Counted from the stretch's first letter, positions 8,261-17,848 are shown. The stretch is DNA of 64,000 nucleotides from PMP191F sp047602185 (GCA_047602185.1 JASGHY010000001.1:5332001-5396000); one strand, 5' to 3'. Numbers and translations are program-made. Notes: generated by a model from the letters alone, not told the origin.

Positions 8261-8394
8261 CTGTCTGTATCAAAACCGTACACCCGCTTTACACCTTAAC
8301 GTATAAGCCTTTCATTTATAATCTGCTGTAAACCGGCACTTTGTTGGTGGTAAAAGGGCTGTTAATCTTCCCTTACCACCATTTAACAATAGCC

Positions 8395-10827
8395 ATGCTT
8401 AAAAACTATCTGAAAGTAGCTCTCCGCTCGCTGTTGAAAAACAAGACTTTTAGCTTTATTAATATCGCAGGACTAGCTATGGGTACCTTGTGTTGCCTGT
8501 ATATCCTGCTATATGTCCAGGATCAGTACAGTTATGATAATCATCATAAAAACGCTTCAGATATTTACCGGATCACTACCTGGCTTAGTCTTACCGGTGA
8601 CCAGCATAATAACAGTACCTGCTCACCACCCATAGCGCCTACCATGAAGCAGGACTTTCCAGAGGTGCAGCAGTTTACCCGTGTAATTCCTACCGGTTTG
8701 CTTGGCGCTAAGCAGCACCTGTTGCGTTACCAGGATAAGTCTTTCTATGAAACAGATGCACAGTTTGTAGATTCTACTTTTTTTGAGGTGTTCAGCTATC
8801 ACTTTGTAGCCGGTAGTGCAAAAAATGTGTTGACTGAGCCTTACTCCATTGTACTGCTGAAACCCACAGCGGATAAACTGTTTGGGAAAGATAATCCTGT
8901 TGGTCAAACAATTTCTATTGATAATGCCTATGGCAAACACGATTTTAAGGTAACTGCCGTGGTAGATGAAAGCCTCGGTAAAAGCCATATTAAAGGCAAT
9001 ATGTTCATTACTATGAACAGCGGCGGCATTGGTGAATATGTACGTCGCAATACCATGTGGGCCGGCAATAATTTTGCCAATGGCTATGTGAAACTTCAAC
9101 CCGGGGCAGACGTAGCTGCATTGGATAAAAAGCTACCTGCCTTCCTGGATAAGTATGGTCGTGAGCAGTTGAAGGAAATAGGTATGCAGAAAAAACTGCA
9201 CCTGCAACCAGTAACAGCGATCCATACTACTACGGGATATGAAGTGGAGATGAGTAAAACAGTGAGTCCTTCTTTTTTGTATATCCTGGTGTTGATCGCA
9301 ATAATGATCCAGGTAATTGCCTGTATCAATTTTATGAATCTTTCTACTGCACGAACCTCCAGGCGTGCAAAGGAAGTAGGTGTGCGTAAAGTGATTGGTG
9401 CCCGCTCGCAGGATTTGGTGAAGCAATTCCTGGGAGAATCCTTCCTGCTTTGTTTGCTGGGTGTGGCAATAGCAGTTCCTTTATTACTGATACTGTTGCC
9501 CTGGTTGAACTCGATGACCAATGCGGTTATTCAATCTTCTTTTCTGAAAGATTACAGGGTATGGCTGCTGTTGGCGGGATTGGTAATAGTAACCGGTTTT
9601 GTGGCAGGTAGCTATCCTGCCTTCTATCTCTCTGCCTTCAGGGTTATTAAAGTGTTGAAAGGTAATTTCAGCAATCATGTGTCCGCTGGTGGCATCCGTA
9701 AGTCGCTGGTAGTATTCCAGTTTGTGCTTTCCATTATACTGATTGCAGGGATCATCATTATTTATAGTCAACTGAATTTTATTAAGAATAAAGACCTGGG
9801 TTTTGAAAAAGACCAGCGGTTGATCTTCAGTTTTCATACTGATGATGCTGTGAATAAAATGCCTGCGTTTATGGAAGGCCTGAGACAGCTGGCAGAAGTA
9901 AAGGCCGTAACCAGGTCTAATAATTACCTGAGCCAGTTTGTAGCGCAGGATCATGGTGTATTTCCATCGGGCGGTAATATGACAACGGCTATCGATGCTC
10001 AGAATATCAGTACCGATGAGTTTTTCATAAAGGCAAATGGCATTAAGATCATCAGCGGTCGCGATTTTCAACTGAATGACAGTGGTAAAGTGCTCATAAA
10101 CGAAACACTTTGTAAACGCTTGGGCTTTACAACTGAAACGGCTATTGGCAACCGGTTGTACACAGAGTATAAGCCTGATCCTGTTACTTATGTGGAAGTG
10201 GCTGGCGTGATGAAAGACTTTAATTATAATTCACTGCACGGAGAGGTAAAGCCTTTTATGCTGGTGTATGATCCAAAGCGCGGAGACCTTTCAACCATTG
10301 TGGTGGCTGCCAATAGCAACAATTACAAGAGCCTGTTGAGTAAAATGGAAGTTGCCTGGAAAAAGGATTTCCCGGAAATACCTTTTGAGTATGCCTTCCT
10401 GGATGCAGAAGTGCAGAAGCAGTATGAAGCGGAGATCACACTCGCGAATATTATTAACTCCTTCACCTTTATGGCTATCCTGATCTCCTGCCTGGGCTTG
10501 TTTGGCCTGGCAGCGTTTAGTGCTGAACAACGTAATAAAGAGATTGGCATCAGGAAAGTATTAGGCGCGAGCGTAAGCGGTATTGTGCAATTGTTGTCTA
10601 AAGACTTTTTGAAACTGGTACTTATTGCCATTATCATTGCCACTCCTATAGCCTGGTGGGCTATGCACAAATGGCTGCAGGCGTTTGCCTACCGTGTTAC
10701 ATTAAGCTGGTGGATGTTTGCCGCGGCAGGGGTAGCTGCAATTGCGATCGCTTTACTGACAGTAAGTTCACAGGCGATCAAAGCAGCGTTGATGAACCCG
10801 GTGAAGAGTTTGAAATCAACGGAATAA
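8395..10827 (+). CDS. FtsX/MacB-type ABC transporter permease, 810 aa
   Basis: This is an inner-membrane permease of the large Bacteroidota FtsX-like family with two MacB-type periplasmic core domains. The ATG at 8395 (MLKNYLKVALRSLLKNK) is the standard family start, so codons before it are not used. A first membrane helix (FINIAGLAMGTLCCLYILLYV) is followed by an extracytoplasmic domain, then a four-helix FtsX unit around residues 290-430 with ARTSRRAKEVGVRKVIGA. A second periplasmic domain and a second FtsX unit follow, with AEQRNKEIGIRKVLGASV at the end. No ATPase gene is adjacent, as is common for these genes. Substrate unknown; export or outer-membrane remodelling, including antimicrobial-peptide resistance, are typical guesses. 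Confidence 0.92.
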   Translation: MLKNYLKVALRSLLKNKTFSFINIAGLAMGTLCCLYILLYVQDQYSYDNHHKNASDIYRITTWLSLTGDQHNNSTCSPPIAPTMKQDFPEVQQFTRVIPTGLLGAKQHLLRYQDKSFYETDAQFVDSTFFEVFSYHFVAGSAKNVLTEPYSIVLLKPTADKLFGKDNPVGQTISIDNAYGKHDFKVTAVVDESLGKSHIKGNMFITMNSGGIGEYVRRNTMWAGNNFANGYVKLQPGADVAALDKKLPAFLDKYGREQLKEIGMQKKLHLQPVTAIHTTTGYEVEMSKTVSPSFLYILVLIAIMIQVIACINFMNLSTARTSRRAKEVGVRKVIGARSQDLVKQFLGESFLLCLLGVAIAVPLLLILLPWLNSMTNAVIQSSFLKDYRVWLLLAGLVIVTGFVAGSYPAFYLSAFRVIKVLKGNFSNHVSAGGIRKSLVVFQFVLSIILIAGIIIIYSQLNFIKNKDLGFEKDQRLIFSFHTDDAVNKMPAFMEGLRQLAEVKAVTRSNNYLSQFVAQDHGVFPSGGNMTTAIDAQNISTDEFFIKANGIKIISGRDFQLNDSGKVLINETLCKRLGFTTETAIGNRLYTEYKPDPVTYVEVAGVMKDFNYNSLHGEVKPFMLVYDPKRGDLSTIVVAANSNNYKSLLSKMEVAWKKDFPEIPFEYAFLDAEVQKQYEAEITLANIINSFTFMAILISCLGLFGLAAFSAEQRNKEIGIRKVLGASVSGIVQLLSKDFLKLVLIAIIIATPIAWWAMHKWLQAFAYRVTLSWWMFAAAGVAAIAIALLTVSSQAIKAALMNPVKSLKSTE

Positions 10828-10841
10828 TGTACAGACTATTG

Positions 10842-11008
10842 AACTGCTAGGCACTGGGATGCCAGGTAGCGCGAAGATGTTTTACAATACATGAGAGAAG
10901 GATTGTACCGCGAGGTGCAATCCTTCTTTGTTTTATTAATGTGCGAATGTGCAGATGATTAAACCGCCAAGGCTCAGGGATGGCAGGTAGGGTAAAGATG
11001 TTTTACAA
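10842..11008. repeat. Two direct copies of a ~45-bp intergenic repeat
   Basis: The words at about 10842-10887 and 10963-11006 align as AACYGCYARG, then GGGATGSCAGGTAG and AAGATGTTTTACAAT with few mismatches. The first copy lies just before, and the second after, the terminator at 10896. Function unknown. Confidence 0.6.
10896..10932. terminator. Intrinsic terminator after the permease gene
   Basis: AGAAGGATTGTACC and GGTGCAATCCTTCT pair with one mismatch around GCGC/GCGA-type loop bases and are followed by TTGTTTTATT. Confidence 0.8.
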
Positions 11009-11013
11009 TTGCC

Positions 11014-11487
11014 CTAGCTTAAATCTTTCAGTGCTTTTTTGTAATCATATTGTATATCCTCATGTAAGGTAGATAGCGCTTTGTTGATCTTTGTGATCTG
11101 TTGACTATACAGGTTGATGAGTATTGTGCTTTTGTGGAGCGCTATGCCGGATTCTTTGAGCTGTGTGCAGAAATGGATCAGCAGTTCAGCTTCCGCCTGT
11201 TTGCTACCCATGTATTTGATGTGTTTGTTGATAATACGGAGGATCTTGCGTAATGTCTTTTTAGCGAAATAAAGCTGGGTAGTATTTACCTCGGTAAAAC
11301 CTTCTTCTGTTTGCTGTTTTACCATGTTGATATAAGCATCCTGGTCGTTTGCTTCGAATAAGAGGTAGGTAAGCAGTTCCTTGTTCTCCTTTTTAAATTT
11401 CGCCAGTCGTACACACAATTCCAATACCTGTGCCGGTGGTATTTGTTGTAATTCTTCTTTTAGTTCGTGAACGGTCGCTGTTTTCAA
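11014..11487 (-). CDS. Conserved hypothetical helical protein, 157 aa
   Basis: The protein is soluble, charged and almost wholly alpha-helical (MKTATVHELKEELQQIPPAQVLELCVRLAKFKKENKELLTYLLFE segments). There is no signal peptide or known catalytic motif. The N-terminal VHELKEELQQIP..QV.ELC.RLAKFKKENKELL pattern is one I have seen in uncharacterised Bacteroidota proteins. The coiled-coil tendency suggests a binding or scaffold role, but that is inference. It stands alone between two repeat patches, convergent with the permease gene upstream and in tandem with the amylase on the minus strand, with repeat DNA between. Confidence 0.7.
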   Translation of the reverse strand: MKTATVHELKEELQQIPPAQVLELCVRLAKFKKENKELLTYLLFEANDQDAYINMVKQQTEEGFTEVNTTQLYFAKKTLRKILRIINKHIKYMGSKQAEAELLIHFCTQLKESGIALHKSTILINLYSQQITKINKALSTLHEDIQYDYKKALKDLS

Positions 11488-11655
11488 CGTTATAAGTTAT
11501 AGGTTATAAGTTTTAAGTAAACTAACCGCGGAGAACATGAGTAACAAGAGGTTTACGCAGAGGCTCTCTGCGTGAAACCGGCCTCCCATTTTCTCTGTAA
11601 CCGGATAATTGACTGCACAAACTTACAACCTACAACTTATTACTTATAACTTACC
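11486..11655. repeat. TTATAAGTTATAGG and CTCTGCG word repeats in inverted arrangement
   Basis: The gap starts TTATAAGTTATAGGTTATAAG and ends CTTACAACCTACAACTTATTACTTATAAC, roughly its inverse. In between are GCAGAGGCTCTCTGCG words like those at 8174. The whole gap can fold as one large imperfect inverted repeat, which could separate the two minus-strand genes. Confidence 0.6.
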
Positions 11656-14056
11656 TGGCTATTGTCACCTGTCTCGTCTGCGAGCCCTGCTGCGTGGTAA
11701 GTTTTAGAATATAAACTCCTGAAGCAAGATTACCTGTATTAACCCTTACCTGGTGATTGCCTGAAGCAAGGCTACCCTGTTTTACCGTGCGTACCAATGC
11801 GCCCTGCAGGTTGTACAGCGATAGGTTTACTGCACCTGCCTGCGGCAAAGAAAACCGGACATTGGTATAGGAAGTAAATGGATCAGGATAATTGCTCAGC
11901 ACAAATTTATTTGCCAGGTCATCTGCGGCAATGGCACTGCTTACGGTAGTGGATGTTGCCGGGTACGAAGAGGTGCTGGCCACCTTGGGTGCAGTGTAAG
12001 TAACCTTTACATATACTTTTTGCGAAGGATTACTGCTGCTGGTATTTTTCACTTTTACCGTGTACATGCCAGTGGAAGAAGGTGTATAGGTAAGAGTTTG
12101 ATTGCCGGTACCACTTACCGTTTGTACAGAGGTGCCCCCGGAATTATACAGTGTTACAGTGAGATTGGGCGTTGTGTTGGCAGGATATAAGTTTACGGTA
12201 ATGGTTTTGCCGGTTTCATCAAACACACTGCCTACAGTGCGGAGGCTGGTAGAACTGGCAGGTAATGCACCTCCCTGCTGTAATGAACTGGCATGAGAGT
12301 CGCCGAGATCATCGGCCATTTCCCACTCCTGCGTAGTGCTGCGTTGTGACGGACTGAAGCCGCCTGTTACGCCTGTTGGTCCCCAGATGCAGTAACCGCG
12401 ACGTGTATTGCTGCCATCACATGGTGGTACATAGATGGTAGCTTTGCCGGTAGCATCTGTCCAGATATCGCTGGTGTTGGCCCCGGAATAATCGTGCAGT
12501 TGCACATTGGCGCCAAAGTCGGTTTGGATGGTAGCGTTTTGCCAGGTATTCCAGTTGTCGTTGATACCGATAATAGCATAACTGTTTTCTGGTCCGGCAT
12601 TATAACCTCTTTCAATGATCAGGAGGTCAGAAGCCTGCCAGCGTACTTTGTAACTGCCTTTTTTGAAATTCAGTTTTTGGTGACACCAGATGATATTGGC
12701 AATCGCATCACGCACCGGCAGGTCGGTTGTACTGGTAGGCTGATGTGTGTAGCGCTTGCTGGTTCCGCCAACATCAAACAGGTCTTCAAAAAACACCTGT
12801 GGAGATCCGTCCACTGCAAAAGTGATAGCATAAGCTGCTGCCAGTCTTGCATCAAAAGGATCGATATGTCCGCCACCCAGTTCATTGCCGCTGTCCCATC
12901 CTGTATAGTTACCATTAGAGTCTTTTATCGGACGGAAAGTATCGTGATTGTTTACAAAAGGAACGGTACGATAGCGATTGGTTTGCTGTGCACCGGCGAT
13001 GTTAGAAAGGTTATAGCTACCGCCGGCACTTACCATATCCTTTACTGCCTGGCGGAGGCTGAAGTCAAAAGTTCCTACCAGGTCCTCTGTGCCACTGTTA
13101 CTGGTTTTTACATTGTTGATCCAGGTATCTAGATCACTGGCGCTACCCACATATTCACCAACGGCAAACATATTAGCGCCGCCACCTGCCCAACTGGCAT
13201 TGTACTTGGCATTCCACAGAAAATCCTGTACCGCCCAATAGGGATAGTTCTTCACGGCATCAAAACGGAACCCATCACTGCCGGTTTGTTTTTTGAACCA
13301 TACCAGCCAGTCGCGGGCACTTGTACGCATGTAGTCGCTTGACTGTGCAGGGTTGTAAGTAGCGTTGGAACTGGTGCCATAGGCAGTAGATTCATAACTG
13401 ATATCCGGACCAAAAAGGATCGCATCCCAGTCGTTGGTATTGTAATGATTGTTGTACTGGTTGGGATAAAAGTTTTCCCAGTTCTTGGGCCAGCGTCCGG
13501 AACGGGCAAGATAGTTGGCGCGTGTTTCGGCACTGGCAGGAGTAGCATAACTCACATAACGGAAGTTTTTATAGCCGCTGTTGGTGAGTAATGAGGTAGC
13601 ATTAGAGTCTACGCCTCCGGCACCAGTGGATGAGCCGGCATCACTCATGTGATTTAATACTATGTCCTGTATTACATCCATGCCGTTTGCATGAAGCACA
13701 GCAACAAGACGCAGCAGTTCATTTTTATTGCCCACCCTTGTTTTCAGGCTTCCTTTCTGGTATTTGTCGCCCAGGTCGTAGTTATCAAAAGGGCCATAAC
13801 CAACGCTGCCTGTTCCGGCATTTTTGATACAGGGAGGGATCCATACGGCATCAATACCAAGGTCGCGAAGACGGGGAGCAAGATCAGCAAGGTAATTGCT
13901 CCAGCCATTGGAGTAGTTATTATTCCAGTAATCCCACCAGAAGCCCTGTAGTACAACTTTGCCATTCCAGGGATTTTGAGCAGGGGAAGAGAGAAAAGAA
14001 AAGAGTAACAGGAAGGCAGTGGCATACAGCCGCCACCGACGGAGTAGAATTTTCAT
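11651..14056 (-). CDS. Secreted alpha-amylase (GH13) with type IX secretion sorting domain
   Basis: The enzyme cleaves internal alpha-1,4 bonds of starch-like glucans outside the cell. The start at 14056 gives a clean signal peptide (MKILLRRWRLY, a hydrophobic run, then SSPAQ); an in-frame codon at 14107 would not. The catalytic barrel shows DVIQDIVLNH, the nucleophile in DGFRFDAVKNY, the acid in VGEYVG and FVNNHDTF. A beta-rich middle region is followed by a Ser/Thr-rich linker and the C-terminal about 80 residues LSNYPDPFTSYTNVRFSLP...LASGVYILKLTTQQG...QVTIAR. That tail is a Por-type sorting domain, recognised by the type IX machinery. It is not in a Sus locus and stands alone. Confidence 0.95.
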   Translation of the reverse strand: MKILLRRWRLYATAFLLLFSFLSSPAQNPWNGKVVLQGFWWDYWNNNYSNGWSNYLADLAPRLRDLGIDAVWIPPCIKNAGTGSVGYGPFDNYDLGDKYQKGSLKTRVGNKNELLRLVAVLHANGMDVIQDIVLNHMSDAGSSTGAGGVDSNATSLLTNSGYKNFRYVSYATPASAETRANYLARSGRWPKNWENFYPNQYNNHYNTNDWDAILFGPDISYESTAYGTSSNATYNPAQSSDYMRTSARDWLVWFKKQTGSDGFRFDAVKNYPYWAVQDFLWNAKYNASWAGGGANMFAVGEYVGSASDLDTWINNVKTSNSGTEDLVGTFDFSLRQAVKDMVSAGGSYNLSNIAGAQQTNRYRTVPFVNNHDTFRPIKDSNGNYTGWDSGNELGGGHIDPFDARLAAAYAITFAVDGSPQVFFEDLFDVGGTSKRYTHQPTSTTDLPVRDAIANIIWCHQKLNFKKGSYKVRWQASDLLIIERGYNAGPENSYAIIGINDNWNTWQNATIQTDFGANVQLHDYSGANTSDIWTDATGKATIYVPPCDGSNTRRGYCIWGPTGVTGGFSPSQRSTTQEWEMADDLGDSHASSLQQGGALPASSTSLRTVGSVFDETGKTITVNLYPANTTPNLTVTLYNSGGTSVQTVSGTGNQTLTYTPSSTGMYTVKVKNTSSSNPSQKVYVKVTYTAPKVASTSSYPATSTTVSSAIAADDLANKFVLSNYPDPFTSYTNVRFSLPQAGAVNLSLYNLQGALVRTVKQGSLASGNHQVRVNTGNLASGVYILKLTTQQGSQTRQVTIAR

Positions 14057-14107
14057 ATAACAAGTGAGTTTAATGGTGAATAATGGTACTGTGTAGAAGT
14101 TACACAT

Positions 14108-14345
14108 TGTTTGCTGGATAACAAAAAAAGATTATGTGTTGCTTGTAAAGTGAAGATTGTGAATTGATTATTGAAAATTGAATATGAGCAGCTCTGTCAG
14201 GATAGGTATGTAATAATATTTCGAGCCAAAGGCTTTGAGTCCTGGAGCTGAGACACCTGTCGGAGATATTTTCGTCGTTTATCTCTTCATCAGGCACTAA
14301 ATAAAACGACATCATCGGTGCTGGTGGGAGGTATTGAATATGAGA
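14108..14345. other. Intergenic stretch with degenerate repeats
   Basis: It contains ATTGTGAATTGATTATTGAAAATTGAA words. At 14271-14312 it also has a weak GTCGTTTA...TAAAACGAC inverted pair that resembles the ends of the MITE-like element at 6318. No gene is seen. The promoter of the rtcB-like gene should be near its right end (a TATCTTTG box lies at 14362). Confidence 0.45.
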
Positions 14346-14466
14346 TTGTGGAATGTTATTCTATCTTTGCATTTCCGAATCATTTCGGCTGCTGACATCT
14401 CCGCCGGGGCAGATGGTTACCCAAGCCCCAAGAACTATCTCTTTTATTTTTACCAAATTAAAGAAA

Positions 14467-15597
14467 ATGTCTTCTATTGAGTTTTTTTGCGATGCCAATG
14501 GCATTGAGCAAAATGCTATGGAGCAGTTGCAGCAGTATGCTCAGAAGCCTTATGTAGAGGCTGTTTGTGCATTTACCGACATTCATTTTTGCCAGGAAAA
14601 AGCACTTCCTGTAGGAGTGGCTTTTCGTACAAGTGAATATTGTTATCCGTTGATCACGGGTAAAGATATTGGCTGTGGTGTAATGTATCTTAAAATCGAT
14701 AAGAGCTATTGGTTAAAGCCATTTGATAAAAGTGCGCATTACCAGGCTTTGAACTTTGCCCACAACCAAATGACTGATGATGGATTGGGCGGTGGTAATC
14801 ACTTTTTAAGTATCGAGGAAGATGAACAGGCTGTGTACATCATTTGCCATACAGGTACACGCGATAGAGGTATTGCCCTATACCAGCATTGTTTGCAACT
14901 AACCCGTGATTATTCTGATAAGATCGGACAACAGGTTGATTATGTACACAGAGATTTTCTTACGGAAGATTTTATGCAGTATTACGAGCATATCCTGCAG
15001 TTTGGATATGAAAGACGTAAGAACTTTTGTATCAAGACGTTGATCTTTTTGCAGAATGCGTATTACGTATTGTGTGATAAGACTGCTATCAGCAGAGGCT
15101 ACCTGCGTACGAATTATAAAACTGTTGCAGATAGAGGGATGCTGCATGGAACACCATACCTGCTGGAAGATTCAGTGCATAATCATTTGCGCTTTACAGA
15201 CGATTATATTGTACATCGCAAAGGCAGTACAGAAATTGCGGTAGGCAAAACAGTGGTTATTCCATTATCAATGTCACGGGGAAGTTTACTGGTGCAGGCT
15301 ATTTCAAAACATGCTGCTGAAACCGCCCTCTCTTCTTGTGCACACGGTGCCGGAAGAAGGCTGTCGCGCTTTGATGCTATGAAGTACTGGAAAACGGTAC
15401 TGAAAGAAAAACAGCGTAAGGCTTATAAAGAGCGTTTCAGTGAATTGCTTAATCGCAGTGGCGATTTTCCGAATGGTTATATCCAGGAGTTTGATTTTGC
15501 TTATAAAGAGGCGACAGATATTTTTATTCATCAGCCTTATTTGAAAAGAATAACACAAACGACTCCCGTAGTAACTATTAAATACACGGAAATTTAA
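14467..15597 (+). CDS. RtcB-family RNA ligase, short form (376 aa)
   Basis: RtcB joins 2',3'-cyclic phosphate (or 3'-phosphate) and 5'-OH RNA ends using GTP and Mn2+. Recognisable family motifs are DIHFCQEKALPVG, the metal cysteine in GKDIGCGV, GGGNHFLSIE, HTGTRDRG, VHNHLRF, VHRKGST and CAHGAGRRLSR, which carries the guanylylated histidine. The ATG at 14467 gives the expected N-terminus; codons from 14353 are in frame but unlikely. At 376 residues it is about 100 shorter than E. coli RtcB, and motifs are diverged (SMSRGSLLVQ instead of the usual glycine-rich form), so it belongs to a secondary RtcB clade. No archease, RtcA or PrfH gene is adjacent. Confidence 0.9.
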   Translation: MSSIEFFCDANGIEQNAMEQLQQYAQKPYVEAVCAFTDIHFCQEKALPVGVAFRTSEYCYPLITGKDIGCGVMYLKIDKSYWLKPFDKSAHYQALNFAHNQMTDDGLGGGNHFLSIEEDEQAVYIICHTGTRDRGIALYQHCLQLTRDYSDKIGQQVDYVHRDFLTEDFMQYYEHILQFGYERRKNFCIKTLIFLQNAYYVLCDKTAISRGYLRTNYKTVADRGMLHGTPYLLEDSVHNHLRFTDDYIVHRKGSTEIAVGKTVVIPLSMSRGSLLVQAISKHAAETALSSCAHGAGRRLSRFDAMKYWKTVLKEKQRKAYKERFSELLNRSGDFPNGYIQEFDFAYKEATDIFIHQPYLKRITQTTPVVTIKYTEI

Positions 15598-15600
15598 AAG

Positions 15601-15640
15601 AAGAGGCCGGGACCAGCATGATCCCGGCCTCTTCTTTTAC
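15601..15640 (+). terminator. Intrinsic terminator after rtcB-like gene
   Basis: A perfect 12-bp stem AAGAGGCCGGGA / TCCCGGCCTCTT with a nine-base loop is followed by CTTTTA. Confidence 0.88.
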
Positions 15641-15697
15641 CCCTCTCTGTAACAATTTCGCGATATAAATGTTATAACGTTGTAACAACAAACCTTT

Positions 15698-16735
15698 ATG
15701 GAATTAGGTATTTACACTTTTGCAGAACTAACCCCCGATCCGCAAACCGGCAAAATGATCACGGCGCAACAGCGTATGCAGGATCTGATGGAAGAAATTG
15801 AACTGGCTGAGCAGGTGGGGCTGGATGTATTTGCTATCGGCGAGCACCATCGCCCTGAATATATTGTTTCTTCTCCCGCAGTGGTATTAGCCGCTGCTGC
15901 AGCACGTACAAAAAAGATCAGGCTCTCCAGCGCTGTTACGGTATTAAGTTCTGATGATCCTGTGCGCGTGTTCCAGGATTTTGCAACAGTGGACCTGATC
16001 TCCGGTGGCCGCGCAGAGATCATGGCAGGCCGCGGTTCATTTATTGAATCATTTCCGTTGTTTGGTTACAGCCTGGATGATTACGACGAGTTGTTTGAGG
16101 AAAAGCTGGACCTGTTGGTGCAGCTCAATGAAAAAGAAAAGATCACCTGGAAAGGCAAATTCAGGCCGGCCATTAATAACCTGGGTGTATATCCCCGGCC
16201 GGTGCATGATAAGCTGCCAATATGGGTTGCTATTGGCGGTACCCCTGCCTCTATTATGCGGGCAGCGAAGATGCAATTGCCTATGGCATTGGCAATCATT
16301 GGCGGTGAGCCACGCCGTTTTGCGTCATTGATACAGCTTTACCGTGATACTGCAGCAAAAGCTGGCCATGATGTGAATGCCTTGCAGGTTGGTATTAACT
16401 CGCATGTATTTATAGCCGATACATCACGGGAAGCGGCTGACATTTTTTATCCTACCTATGCAGCTGCTATGACCAAGCTGGGTCGTGAACGTGGCTGGCC
16501 TCCTATGAATCGTAGCCAGTACGAGGCAATGCGTGCTGAACATGGTTCCCTGCTGGTAGGTAGCCCGCAGGAAGTGACAGATAAGATTTTATACGAATAC
16601 GAGCTGTTTGGCAATACCCGCTTTCTTGCACAGATGAGCGTGGGCACTATTCCGCATAAGCAAATGATGCGTTCCATTGAATTGTTTGGTACTGTGGTGG
16701 CACCTGCAGTGAGAAAGGCAGTGGCGGTAAAGTAG
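15698..16735 (+). CDS. LLM-class flavin-dependent oxidoreductase (luciferase-like)
   Basis: This is a predicted FMN-dependent monooxygenase with the bacterial luciferase TIM-barrel fold. The start MELGIYTFAELTPDPQTG is typical of one subfamily. Further on come FAIGEHHRPEYIVSSPAVVLAAAA, the SAVTVLSSDDPVRVFQDFATVD segment and GRAEIMAGRGSF. The length of 345 residues matches the family. The substrate is unknown, since members act on alkanes, aldehydes or aromatic compounds with reduced flavin from another enzyme. It is a single gene bounded by terminators on both sides. The product is cytoplasmic, with no signal peptide. Confidence 0.9.
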   Translation: MELGIYTFAELTPDPQTGKMITAQQRMQDLMEEIELAEQVGLDVFAIGEHHRPEYIVSSPAVVLAAAAARTKKIRLSSAVTVLSSDDPVRVFQDFATVDLISGGRAEIMAGRGSFIESFPLFGYSLDDYDELFEEKLDLLVQLNEKEKITWKGKFRPAINNLGVYPRPVHDKLPIWVAIGGTPASIMRAAKMQLPMALAIIGGEPRRFASLIQLYRDTAAKAGHDVNALQVGINSHVFIADTSREAADIFYPTYAAAMTKLGRERGWPPMNRSQYEAMRAEHGSLLVGSPQEVTDKILYEYELFGNTRFLAQMSVGTIPHKQMMRSIELFGTVVAPAVRKAVAVK

Positions 16736-16760
16736 TTATCAATTACTTAAAAGTTATAAT

Positions 16761-16795
16761 AAAAAGAGAGGCGAAATAATGCTTCTCTTTTTTTA
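16761..16795 (+). terminator. Intrinsic terminator after the LLM oxidoreductase
   Basis: AAAAAGAGAGGC and GCTTCTCTTTTTTT pair around GAAATAAT and end in a run of seven Ts. Confidence 0.85.
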
Positions 16796-16828
16796 TTGGA
16801 ATGTATATTTGGGTACATTGAATTGCAT

Positions 16829-17803
16829 ATGAAAGTTTTGTTATTCCTGCTTACATCTTCTATTGCCTTTTCTGTTAATGCACAAATGACGTCCGGCATT
16901 ACCGGTAAACCAGATACCTCTTTCGCAAACTATAGTGCTTACGTTAAAGAATTGAAAAGACATCCTGAGATAAAACTGGTGCAGGAGTTTTCTTTTGCAA
17001 CTGTACAGGAACAAAAAAATGTAGTGTACTGTACAACAGGGCAACGCTCATTACTGCTGGATGCATTTTATCCGAAAAAGAAAGCGAAGAAAAAAAGTAC
17101 TGCAATCCTTATCATTCACGGCGGTGGCTGGCGTTCGGGTAACCGGGCACAACATCACCCGCTGGCACAGCAACTGGCCAACCTGGGATATGTATGTTTT
17201 ACGCCTGAGTACCGTTTGTCAACAGAAGCATTGTACCCTGCGGCAGTATATGATCTGAAAGCTGCTTTGCGCTGGGTGCGGGCAAATGCAAAGAAATATA
17301 ATGTGGATACAGCCAGGGTAGTGGTAATGGGGTTTTCTGCCGGTGGCGAACTGGCTGCTTTTCTGGGGGTGACAGGTAATAAGACTGCTTATGAAGGCGA
17401 TAGCTGTAATAAGACATATAAAACGAATGTAAATGCGGTGGTTGACCTGGATGGTACACTTTCCTTTGTGCATCCTGAGTCCGGCGAAGGCAATGATACC
17501 AAATCCATCTCCGCAGGAACATACTGGTTTGGCTATTCCCGGAAAGACAATCCGGCCTTGTGGGAAGAGGCTTCGCCTTTGACACATGCAGGCAGTAATA
17601 CACCGCCTTTTCTTTTTATCAATAGCGGCGTTGACAGGATGCACGCCGGCCGGGATGATTTTCGTAAAATACTGGATCAATATAATATCTATTCAGAAGT
17701 ACAGGGCTTTCCTGATTCGCCACATACATTTCCTTTGTTGCAGCCCTGGTTTGACCCAATGGTGTCTTACATCGATACCTTCCTGAAAAAGGTATTCAAA
17801 TAA
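16829..17803 (+). CDS. Secreted alpha/beta-hydrolase (esterase/lipase type)
   Basis: This is a predicted serine esterase exported by a signal peptide (MKVLLFLLTSSIAFSVNAQ), which fixes the start at 16829 over an in-frame codon at 16796. The oxyanion-hole motif IIHGGGWRSGN and the nucleophile elbow GFSAGGELAAF place it in the BD-FAE/alpha-beta hydrolase-3 group. The histidine near the C-terminus (SPHTFPLLQPWFDP) completes the triad. The FAE-like group includes acetyl-xylan and feruloyl esterases, but the substrate here is unknown. It is followed after 45 bp by a Crp/Fnr regulator on the same strand. Confidence 0.88.
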   Translation: MKVLLFLLTSSIAFSVNAQMTSGITGKPDTSFANYSAYVKELKRHPEIKLVQEFSFATVQEQKNVVYCTTGQRSLLLDAFYPKKKAKKKSTAILIIHGGGWRSGNRAQHHPLAQQLANLGYVCFTPEYRLSTEALYPAAVYDLKAALRWVRANAKKYNVDTARVVVMGFSAGGELAAFLGVTGNKTAYEGDSCNKTYKTNVNAVVDLDGTLSFVHPESGEGNDTKSISAGTYWFGYSRKDNPALWEEASPLTHAGSNTPPFLFINSGVDRMHAGRDDFRKILDQYNIYSEVQGFPDSPHTFPLLQPWFDPMVSYIDTFLKKVFK

Positions 17804-17848
17804 ACAGATCGATCTTTCTTTTTACCTTTCAGGCTGAATTGTGCCAAC

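Noticed and set aside
12494..13132. Plus-strand open frame of 212 codons within the amylase gene
   Set aside because: It is the antisense of a gene with full GH13 motifs and a sorting domain.
14467..15597. Possible RtcB-PrfH defence-type pair
   Set aside because: No PrfH-like (GGQ) gene is next to it; the following gene is an LLM monooxygenase.
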